Origin: Chromatiales bacterium
GTDB lineage: Bacteria; Pseudomonadota; Gammaproteobacteria; UBA6429
Length of the DNA stretch: 5,944 bases
Direction of reading: 5' to 3'
Assembly (NCBI GenBank): GCA_027076405.1
Contig: JALTJN010000207.1
Span: 1-5,944 of the forward strand
Below, piece after piece: positions 1 through 5,944 of the stretch. Made by a program: the position numbers and the translations under genes. Position 1 is the first letter of the stretch. Every line of letters starts with the position of its first letter. The notes under the pieces are model-generated. The model made no database searches. It was not told the DNA's origin and was given only the letters and a program-made list of their open reading frames with translations.

Positions 1-1387
1 TTTCATCATATTTGTACGTTACAAGATCACCATTAATATTGGCTTGTGTACTCAGGCGATCAAAAGCGTCATACGTGCTTGTTGATGTAACGCAGGTATG
101 GTGATTGGGATAGGCCGCATCGATTGTACAGCTATCATGTATTGCCCTGTCTCCCAGACTGTTTAAGGCAAAGCGCATAATGGTGCTGCTGACTTTCCCG
201 TTGGCATCGTAGACGGTTTCAGAAATATTGCCCAACGGGTCTGTCACTCTTACGGGACGGCTCAAGCCGTCATATTCATAACTTGTTGTTAGTGACAATT
301 GTGTTGCATCTGTTGCACTGGTGCGGCGACTCACGGTTTCAGATTGTAAGCGCCACAATGAATCATACACCTGCTGGGTTGTTGAGCTAACACCACTGGT
401 TGCACCTGATGTCACTTGATTTATTGTAAGGCCACCAACCCCATATGTATAAGTTATATCGGTTATACGTTTACGAGTCGGGGCAGCAGGATCAATCAAT
501 TCTTCAACGCGCCTAATTGTGCCATCTGCATTGTATTGATACTCTGCTATTACGACATTGGCTTGTGCTACACCATTAACTGTTGCCTGAGGCATCGTTA
601 CGCGGCGTAGTTTACCTGTTAATGCACCTGTTGCGGCATCGGTTGTTGTATAATACTCGCCCAACGTACGAATATTATTTTTGTCTTTAACATCCGCAAC
701 TTGATCATATATGCCATAGGTATAATCTATGGTATTTCCCAGCGCGTCCTGCTCGCGGGTAACCTGACCAAACGTGTCGGTTACCGCCCTCGTTAACGTG
801 CGCGCAGTGTTATATGAATACGTTGTTGTGTTGCCTAGTGCATCTCGTTTTAAATAACGCAAACCGTCTTCATTATTTTCAAACAACTTTATGGCTTTGT
901 CCGGTTCAACCAGTTTTATCAACGCGCCATTAGTATCGTAGTAATGCTCAGTAATATAGCCACGCGGATTAGTAATGCGCGTACGCTTTCTAAATAAATC
1001 ATAGGTAAGTGATTCTTCATTACCTAACTGGTCTATGTAGTTATAAGCCTGGTCATTTTCATAGTAACTGAAGGTCATGGTGTTTTTAACACCAGCTCTA
1101 TCTTGTGGCTTAACTATATCTTGTAACAAATCAGTGCCTGTATCATAGGTGTAAACCATGCTTTCACCCAATGAGTCGGTTACTCCACTTAGCTGACCTG
1201 CAACATTGTAGTTATAAGTCCAAATACGCCCTGTCCAGTCAGTTATGGTATTAATGCTATTTATATTCACGCCGCTGGTGTAGTAACTTAACGTTAATCC
1301 CGTTCGATCACTTAAACCAATGTTATCTGTGATACGGGTTAAATTATTACCCGTGTACGCGAAATTTAACTCATTACCATAAGCATC
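1..1387 (-). repeat. Degenerate YD (RHS) protein repeats
   Basis: These are protein-level repeats within the large gene, from about residue 1160 to the window edge. Tyr-Asp pairs lie at 1240, 1288, 1309, 1531, 1552, 1598 and 1619. Three neighbouring pairs (1288/1309, 1531/1552, 1598/1619) are exactly 21 residues apart, the usual YD-repeat period. The linking motif D-x-L-G-N recurs (DQLGNE, DALGNT twice, DPLGNI), as do DxxG and RxTD turns. At the DNA level the units have diverged, with no long exact direct repeats, which suggests an old array. Such repeats form beta-strands that wrap into a shell in RHS and TccC-like proteins. The array is still running at the window edge. Confidence 0.85.
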
Positions 1388-4300
1388 TTGTATTTGAGTG
1401 AGACGCGCTGTATTTCCAGGAATTTTTAAATCATTTCCACTGAATATATACTTTGTGCCATTACGAAAAGCTAATGTGTATTGACCTACCACGGGTGTGT
1501 CTAACTGTAGTGTATCAAAATTCATATGCGGTGACGTGATAGCATAAGTAGCGCCGACATCATCAACCAGGTAATTAATTTCACCACCGCGCTCATCCAC
1601 GTAAGTTATAGATGATGTGGTTCCGTTGGCATTTTCAGGTGCTTGTGTTGCTGTGAAATTAGGGTTTTGCCCATAATCATTGGCAATTAAGCGCATATTA
1701 TATGAGTGTGTCCAGCCTTTACTAAGCGGTGAACTTGAAGCAGTAGGCGACGTTGTTTGATCTGAATTGTACGTGCGCGTTAACGCATAATCTAAACCAC
1801 GACCTTTAATCACAATATCCGTTTCATCATGATACATATTACCGGTTACGGTGCTAACGGGGTCGACTGTAGACGGTGTGCGCACCACATCGTTATTAGT
1901 AACGGAAACTAGATTAAGGTTGTTAAAGACCTCATTATTAAATTCCACACTGGTAGCCGGTTCAATTGTATCTTCGGCGGTTACGTAGCCACCACCCGCC
2001 GGTAAAAGATCACTATGATTAACAATGGCATAGGTTGATGATGCAATATCCGTGTCACTGAATATATTTCTTATATACACATTAAATAAATAGTTGGAAC
2101 CCAGACTAAATCGAGTTGGCATTATATATTGTTGCCAAACAACGGGGGCTTCAGGTGAATTATATAGGTTATTGCGCATGGTTCTTAAAAACTCAGTATC
2201 GTATTCGTTAATGCCTCTTGTGCTTGCTCTGTATGCTAGTTGATTAGGGTCAAAGCCTTTGCTTACATCTAAATAATCAACAATTTGTGTCATGTTATTT
2301 GCCGTAATTGTTTGATTAAAGCAATTACGTCCATTCACTAGCTGGGCTGTTGCCGTTGCCGTAAATGTTGAATTTGTCAGTCCGCAAACAAACTCTAGAG
2401 TATAAGTCTGATCTGCCGTATTAAAATCATAAGTTATTGAAGTAATTTGGCTTATATCACTTACAAGAGCGATACCTAAAAGATATGCGCCATCAGCATG
2501 TGGGGCTGTTTCAGATATGGTTATATACCACGTAGTCGCATCACTTCTAAAACTAACTACACTAAACCCTGCAGGACTGCTAGTAGTCACACCTGCCGTT
2601 CTTAGTCCAATCCCTTGAAATGGCGTCCCTACAGTACTAAGCGAAACTTCTATCGTTTTTAACTGGCCATCTGTAGCTGCAAGTGGTTTTAACGCTTCCT
2701 CTAAACTATCTACATTTGCAAAGTAATTATCAAACCCATTAGTACTTCCGTAAAGCAGCCAGTCAAATCGTATGTCAGTTGGTGATAGTAAACTTCCATC
2801 CGGAATAACTGCATCAAAGCTTTCATTTGGCACTGCACCGGAATAACTCCAGGAAACTAAATTTCTACCATAAATCTCGCGCTGATTTCTAGTAAACCCG
2901 CCAGGATCCGCTCCAACAGAAAACCCCAATGAGCTTATAACACTAGGAAATGTATTCGTTGCTGGCACTACGTTGGCATTATAATTCACATCTACAAGTT
3001 CTTCACCACTTGCCAGCGCTAATTGAATGCCCCGCATAGTTGAAATAGCATCATAGCCGGTAATTTCTTGCCAAATTTCATGCTCCAAAGATGAGCCTAG
3101 ATGCCCTATGAATTTGAATGTTTCATTTGAGTAAACCTCTGGTTGATCAATTTCCCAGCTACCATTAATCCTTATCCCCTTAAGATCTATCAACAAACCA
3201 CCTGGAGTTATTGCAAAGGGCACATCATCAAGATATTCAACACTAACGGTGGTACTTATAAGACCTAGATAGGCAGCTACTGGAGAAACAATGCCTTTTA
3301 AACCACTATAACGTTGTGACTCTTCCCTTAACCGCGTGTAGTATATAGACTGAGCTACATGCAATAAACCACCGGTTAATGCATCTTGGGCGCCCAGATG
3401 ATTCAATAAAGGTGTATCGCCTACATCTGCTATACCGTCTGCATTTTCATCAACATAGGCTGTACCAGTTAGACCTATTGCACCCGTACTGTCCACAACA
3501 ATTTGATACTGATCATTAGCAGCCAATAAATTCTTATAAGCACGATCAACCTGAGACCAGTTCGAAGTTTCACCGCCGCTGGCAATTAAGTAATAACCAC
3601 CATATCTTAGATTTGTATAACTTACACTAATTGTTTTTGCCACACCTGTAGCGCTATCTGGCGCTTCATCTACCTCCAAAGTAACATTTAATTGCATACC
3701 ATTCTGAATTGGTATAGTTAAACCATTACAAATTACATTATTGAAACCTATTAGTGTAAGACCTACTTGTTGGTCATCTAATCTATGCCCCAATACGCTC
3801 TCACCTGCATTATTAAAAACAGTAATCGTTAATTTCTTAGTACTTAATTCAGCCAACGAAACCTGTGCACTAGTAAGAGGGTCAGTAGAATCCCCATCAC
3901 ATGCAGTAGGTATAACTTGTGATTTTAAATATTTTGTCCAATCTACTGTATTGGTCGCATCATAATCCTCAACTGAGTCATAACGCGCCACTGCCCCAAC
4001 CACGTCATATGGTAAAGACGCAGGCAACACACCGCTTTCATCTTTTATGATTTCACCGCTATCTAAAACATCTTCTAGTGTCACACCAGGATGATTTTCA
4101 CGCAAGAAAGCAAGCGCCTGCTCTTCAAATATTTCTAATGGATTTTTATTTTTTAGGCCTGCTTGATAGTTATCACTCGCTGGATTTTCTGCATTGTAAT
4201 AGGCCTCGTAATCAAAATTTAAATCACGGAGCAACATGCGGTATTGTTCTTTATATTGTTTTTGCTTATAAGAAACATCTAGCGACACCCATTTACAACC

Positions 4301-4864
4301 ACCACCCTCGGTAGTACATGCGACTGCCGAACTACTGTTATTACCGGCTCTATAATTATCATAGTCAACCAGAGCCTCTACCCAAACATGCTGAAATACA
4401 ACATCAACAGGGTCTGTATCAATTATGTTTTGCACGCCCTGATCACGCATGATTGATACCGCTAAATCATTATTTATAACACCCAACCAGTTAGCAAGCC
4501 GAGATTTTTCAAGCCTTATACCTCCCACTGCATATCTGGCCTTTATACCTTGTGAACGCAGCATTGCAATGAGCGAAGACGCTAAATCTACATCGTTACC
4601 CCTAAGTGCTAATACCGAATTTAGCGAACTACTTCGCGCACCATGATAAACAGCATACTCTGCATTATTTCTAAGGTATTCGTAAATCTTTACGGGGCTA
4701 CCCAGTTCTGCTGCCTTTTGACCAACAATAGCGGCTTCGCCCGTTGCATATAAAATTTCTTTTGTTTCACATAACTGTGTATCTGCTGCTGCATCGAGAC
4801 AGTCTGCTGCGTGTAAATTTAAGGAAAATAACAGTGTTACTAAACCTAATAAAATTGCTCTCAT
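1..4864 (-). CDS. Secreted transglutaminase-like / RHS (YD-repeat) giant protein, C-terminus beyond window
   Basis: Reading this frame triplet by triplet gives 1621 codons with no stop from the ATG at 4864 to the left edge, so the gene is intact here but partial. The start is supported by AGGGGA six bases upstream and by a signal peptide (hydrophobic residues 4-17, likely cleavage after Ala19). Domains in order: transglutaminase-like about 70-205; a long extracellular-type region about 205-1000 with an EF-hand-like acidic loop (472-483) and a conserved-looking SLEH (592-595) plus DAISTMRGIQL (605-615) stretch; a DUF6531-like RHS entry (TGNMYHDETD from 1007, GWTHSYN 1050-1056); then YD repeats from about 1160. 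Proteins of this family are exported, and the repeats normally build a beta-shell that may enclose a C-terminal toxin or act at the surface. The core motif and any toxin tip lie off the window, so the final role is unknown. All ten cysteines fall in near pairs, which fits an oxidising compartment. The small exported protein 18 bases upstream is probably in the same operon. Confidence 0.92.
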   Translation of the reverse strand, partial: MRAILLGLVTLLFSLNLHAADCLDAAADTQLCETKEILYATGEAAIVGQKAAELGSPVKIYEYLRNNAEYAVYHGARSSSLNSVLALRGNDVDLASSLIAMLRSQGIKARYAVGGIRLEKSRLANWLGVINNDLAVSIMRDQGVQNIIDTDPVDVVFQHVWVEALVDYDNYRAGNNSSSAVACTTEGGGCKWVSLDVSYKQKQYKEQYRMLLRDLNFDYEAYYNAENPASDNYQAGLKNKNPLEIFEEQALAFLRENHPGVTLEDVLDSGEIIKDESGVLPASLPYDVVGAVARYDSVEDYDATNTVDWTKYLKSQVIPTACDGDSTDPLTSAQVSLAELSTKKLTITVFNNAGESVLGHRLDDQQVGLTLIGFNNVICNGLTIPIQNGMQLNVTLEVDEAPDSATGVAKTISVSYTNLRYGGYYLIASGGETSNWSQVDRAYKNLLAANDQYQIVVDSTGAIGLTGTAYVDENADGIADVGDTPLLNHLGAQDALTGGLLHVAQSIYYTRLREESQRYSGLKGIVSPVAAYLGLISTTVSVEYLDDVPFAITPGGLLIDLKGIRINGSWEIDQPEVYSNETFKFIGHLGSSLEHEIWQEITGYDAISTMRGIQLALASGEELVDVNYNANVVPATNTFPSVISSLGFSVGADPGGFTRNQREIYGRNLVSWSYSGAVPNESFDAVIPDGSLLSPTDIRFDWLLYGSTNGFDNYFANVDSLEEALKPLAATDGQLKTIEVSLSTVGTPFQGIGLRTAGVTTSSPAGFSVVSFRSDATTWYITISETAPHADGAYLLGIALVSDISQITSITYDFNTADQTYTLEFVCGLTNSTFTATATAQLVNGRNCFNQTITANNMTQIVDYLDVSKGFDPNQLAYRASTRGINEYDTEFLRTMRNNLYNSPEAPVVWQQYIMPTRFSLGSNYLFNVYIRNIFSDTDIASSTYAIVNHSDLLPAGGGYVTAEDTIEPATSVEFNNEVFNNLNLVSVTNNDVVRTPSTVDPVSTVTGNMYHDETDIVIKGRGLDYALTRTYNSDQTTSPTASSSPLSKGWTHSYNMRLIANDYGQNPNFTATQAPENANGTTSSITYVDERGGEINYLVDDVGATYAITSPHMNFDTLQLDTPVVGQYTLAFRNGTKYIFSGNDLKIPGNTARLTQIQDAYGNELNFAYTGNNLTRITDNIGLSDRTGLTLSYYTSGVNINSINTITDWTGRIWTYNYNVAGQLSGVTDSLGESMVYTYDTGTDLLQDIVKPQDRAGVKNTMTFSYYENDQAYNYIDQLGNEESLTYDLFRKRTRITNPRGYITEHYYDTNGALIKLVEPDKAIKLFENNEDGLRYLKRDALGNTTTYSYNTARTLTRAVTDTFGQVTREQDALGNTIDYTYGIYDQVADVKDKNNIRTLGEYYTTTDAATGALTGKLRRVTMPQATVNGVAQANVVIAEYQYNADGTIRRVEELIDPAAPTRKRITDITYTYGVGGLTINQVTSGATSGVSSTTQQVYDSLWRLQSETVSRRTSATDATQLSLTTSYEYDGLSRPVRVTDPLGNISETVYDANGKVSSTIMRFALNSLGDRAIHDSCTIDAAYPNHHTCVTSTSTYDAFDRLSTQANINGDLVTYKYDE
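1697..1858 (-). other. DUF6531-like entry domain of RHS proteins
   Basis: Residues about 1003-1056 contain DPVSTVTGNMYHDETDIVIK, then GRGLDYALTRTYNS, and end with SPLSKGWTHSYN. This string of motifs (T-G-N at the start, D-I-V-I, G-R-G-L, R-T-Y-N-S, G-W-x-H-S-Y-N) is typical of the segment that precedes the beta-shell in polymorphic-toxin and RHS proteins. It marks the change from the unassigned N-terminal region to the repeat region. The assignment rests on motif recognition alone. Confidence 0.8.
4250..4657 (-). other. Transglutaminase-like domain lacking the catalytic cysteine
   Basis: This part encodes about residues 70-205 of the large protein. Three blocks match the transglutaminase-like (papain-fold) pattern: RGNDVDLASSLIAMLRSQGI (88-107) followed by KARYAVGG (108-115); QHVWVEAL (158-165) with the expected active-site His159; and KWVSLDVSYK (191-200) with Asp196. 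In active enzymes the first block reads G-x-C-x-D-x-A. Here G89-N-D-V-D-L-A95 puts Asp91 at the Cys position. From memory, RHS-linked members often carry this G-N-D form, so it probably marks a non-catalytic or differently acting subgroup, not a recent mutation. Cys183 and Cys190 flank a glycine run and are not placed as a nucleophile. Confidence 0.8.
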
Positions 4865-4870
4865 CTTACT

Positions 4871-4876
4871 TCCCCT
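4871..4876 (-). promoter_or_regulatory. Shine-Dalgarno site of the RHS gene
   Basis: AGGGGA on the minus strand sits six bases before the ATG at 4864, inside the 18-base gap after the preceding gene. It fixes the start codon, and the signal peptide begins at once. The gap has no room for a separate promoter, so translation probably occurs from a shared transcript. Confidence 0.7.
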
Positions 4877-4882
4877 AATCCC

Positions 4883-5596
4883 TTACTTACTATGCTTTGT
4901 TATTGTTTGGAATGTTGGCTGAATTTCTTCAGCTGCCCTTTCTGGTGCTTTTAATGTTAATCGCTCTTTCATTGATTTTATTTTGGCTAAGTCCATAGCA
5001 CCTGTTACTTGCATGTCTTGCAGCTCTTTTTCTATTTCACTTGTCACGTTAATTACATGCTCATTACGTTTATCACGATGATTTCTTTTTTTCCAGAACA
5101 AGAATTTGCTGGGTAATTCTTCCTCTAATTTATTTCTCTGAACTTCTAATTTGGATACAGTGCTTGCTATGAGTTTTGCTTGCTTATTCCCTAAACTTTC
5201 ACGTTTTTGTTTTTGCACTGAAACAACAGGTCTTGCGCTCAGCTTATTACTTGTATTAAGTGAACTAGATTGCCCATTTATCTGAATTGGAGAAACACTC
5301 ACCACGGGGCTCAATGCTTTAAGGTTTGTATCACTTAAGTTTTTAAACTGTTCCGCTTCAAGGTTTTGTAACGTCTCTTTCATTGCCTGTATTCGTTTGC
5401 GCTCAGAAACCATTTGCTTATCTATTTTTATTTTTTCATTTGCACGTGATTTAATTAGCGCACGAGATAAGAAACGAATTTGTTTTAGTTCCGACGACGT
5501 GAATTCATTTGTTTCTGCAAGCACCTGACTTTGTGATGCAGCACCAAACAACATTAGCCCCACGATTCCTTTTGTTAATAATTTATAACGTTTCAT
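4883..5596 (-). CDS. Uncharacterised exported helical (coiled-coil-like) protein, 237 aa
   Basis: I do not recognise the family. The protein starts with a clear Sec signal peptide: MKRYKLLTKG, then a hydrophobic stretch (11-20), then SQSQVLA with probable cleavage after Ala27. No lipobox cysteine is present; the protein has no cysteine at all. The mature part is highly charged and looks helical at about 33-85, 128-162 and 182-216, with many Lys, Glu, Gln and Arg. A Ser/Pro/Asn-rich linker (about 95-125) contains PVVSV twice (97-101 and 123-127). A basic patch, FWKKRNHRDKR (167-177), lies between the second and third helices. There is no further membrane segment or enzyme motif. The start at 5596 is supported by the signal peptide and a weak AGAG eight bases upstream. 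The stop lies 18 bases before the RHS gene, which implies one operon and a possible role as periplasmic partner, chaperone or scaffold of the large protein. That role is inference from context only. Confidence 0.85.
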   Translation of the reverse strand: MKRYKLLTKGIVGLMLFGAASQSQVLAETNEFTSSELKQIRFLSRALIKSRANEKIKIDKQMVSERKRIQAMKETLQNLEAEQFKNLSDTNLKALSPVVSVSPIQINGQSSSLNTSNKLSARPVVSVQKQKRESLGNKQAKLIASTVSKLEVQRNKLEEELPSKFLFWKKRNHRDKRNEHVINVTSEIEKELQDMQVTGAMDLAKIKSMKERLTLKAPERAAEEIQPTFQTITKHSK

Positions 5597-5666
5597 TTAC
5601 TCATCTCTGTACTGTTTTGATAAAAATTGATGACTTATTTTTACTGTGTATTTTTTTTACAAAATG
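5597..5666 (-). promoter_or_regulatory. A/T-rich leader upstream of the 237-aa gene, no clear promoter
   Basis: The 70 bases between the hairpin and the start codon are A/T-rich, with an eight-A run on the minus strand (5658-5651). No -35/-10 pair with standard spacing stands out. TATCAA (5622-5617) and the AAAAAT near 5640 are only weak -10 candidates, without a matching -35. An AGAG at 5608-5605 is the likely ribosome-binding site. If the hairpin at 5667-5696 terminates, the two-gene unit needs a promoter in this stretch. Confidence 0.35.
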
Positions 5667-5696
5667 GCCGGCGCAGTTAACTTTAACTGCGTCGGC
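5667..5696 (-). terminator. Hairpin terminator after the partial upstream gene, possibly bidirectional
   Basis: Two 14-base arms (5667-5680 and 5683-5696) are inverted copies around a two-base centre, with one imperfect pair: an A/C mismatch in minus-strand RNA and a G-U pair in plus-strand RNA. The hairpin begins 24 bases after the stop codon of the partial gene. On the minus strand it is preceded by an A-rich run and followed by CATTTTG, a short U-tract. On the plus strand it is followed by ACTTTCTTTT. Both sides could work as intrinsic terminators, so it may separate the upstream gene from the two-gene unit. Confidence 0.65.
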
Positions 5697-5720
5697 ACTT
5701 TCTTTTAAATCATGCTGAAA

Positions 5721-5944
5721 TTAACGGGTTTTTCTCATAACAGGATTAATATCTGTTACCACATTACCGGCCAAATCTATGTATTGACCGCTGACCATTT
5801 GAATTGAGTTTTGCCAATTTTGATCTGTTACAACAGAAACATTGCCAGCCTTAGTTTCCCTCCAAATCAAGTTAAATCGTGCACTGCGAAATGGACTGCT
5901 CCCACCTAGCTCTATTTGATTAATAGTCGGTATAGTTCTATTTG
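5721..5944 (-). CDS. C-terminal end (73 codons) of an unrecognised protein
   Basis: A minus-strand frame is open from the right edge (first full codon at 5942) to TAA at 5723-5721. The 73 visible residues are rich in Asn, Val, Ile, Ser and Gln with no cysteine. They include INQIELGGSSPF, ARFNLIWRE, WQNSIQMVSGQYIDLAGN and a basic end, MRKTR. The alternating polar and hydrophobic pattern suggests beta-strands, as in the last domain of a secreted or surface protein, but I cannot name a family. It reads in the same direction as the two genes downstream and is followed after 24 bases by a strong hairpin. No start codon is in view. That the frame is coding is supported by its protein-like composition, same-strand gene order and the terminator. 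Confidence 0.65.
   Translation of the reverse strand, partial: NRTIPTINQIELGGSSPFRSARFNLIWRETKAGNVSVVTDQNWQNSIQMVSGQYIDLAGNVVTDINPVMRKTR

Noticed and set aside
416..610. Plus-strand ORF of 64 codons
   Set aside because: It lies wholly within the large minus-strand gene opposite the YD-repeat region; the odd Cys/Ile/Tyr-rich product is typical of an antisense shadow.
1..1387. Nucleotide tandem repeats or a CRISPR-like array in the repeat region
   Set aside because: The periodicity exists only at protein level (21-residue YD units); there are no exact spaced direct repeats in the DNA.
3741..3965. Plus-strand ORF of 74 codons
   Set aside because: Antisense to the uninterrupted large gene, with no signal peptide, domain or supporting ribosome-binding site.
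4078..4314. Plus-strand ORF of 78 codons
   Set aside because: Antisense to the transglutaminase-like region; that strand has clear domain motifs, while this product has none.
4449..4646. Plus-strand ORF of 65 codons
   Set aside because: Antisense to the conserved ALRGNDVDLASSL block; a shadow reading frame.
1..4864. Possible frameshift or premature stop in the very long reading frame
   Set aside because: Every in-frame triplet was checked for the complements of stop codons (tta, cta, tca on the plus strand) and none was found, so the frame is intact.
5509..5718. Plus-strand ORF of 69 codons ending past the hairpin
   Set aside because: It overlaps the signal-peptide end of the 237-aa gene on the other strand and runs through the hairpin; composition is not protein-like.
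5597..5720. Small RNA or riboswitch in the intergenic gap
   Set aside because: Apart from one terminator-like hairpin, no conserved riboswitch or sRNA pattern is visible, and the gap is short.

Overview
The window is almost entirely coding, and all genes read on the minus strand. It holds most of a very large secreted YD-repeat (RHS-type) protein, a small uncharacterised exported helical protein directly upstream of it, and the last 73 codons of a third gene that enters from the right edge. The sequence is moderately AT-rich. Sec-type signal peptides, Shine-Dalgarno-like sites and the transglutaminase-like/RHS architecture point to a Gram-negative bacterium. A marine or environmental gammaproteobacterium is my best guess, but nothing here fixes the taxon.

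Layout in transcription order, right to left. From 5942 to 5721 is the C-terminal end of an unrecognised protein. From 5720 to 5597 is a 124-base gap with a strong 14-bp hairpin, probably a terminator, and an A/T-rich leader with no convincing sigma-70 promoter. From 5596 to 4883 is a 237-residue protein with a signal peptide and long charged helices. After an 18-base gap, a frame with no stop codon runs from 4864 to the left edge (1621 codons, no C-terminus in view). It encodes a signal peptide, a transglutaminase-like domain with Asp where the catalytic Cys should be, about 800 residues without a confident domain, a DUF6531-type RHS entry motif, and a YD-repeat region in which YD pairs recur 21 residues apart.

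The short gap suggests that the helical protein and the RHS protein are co-transcribed and exported together, so the small protein may be a partner, chaperone or anchor of the large one. RHS/YD proteins usually form a hollow beta-shell that ends in a conserved core and a variable, often toxic, tip. That end lies outside the window, so whether this is a toxin, an adhesin or a surface protein cannot be decided here. I see no tRNA, rRNA, CRISPR array, insertion sequence or attachment site.
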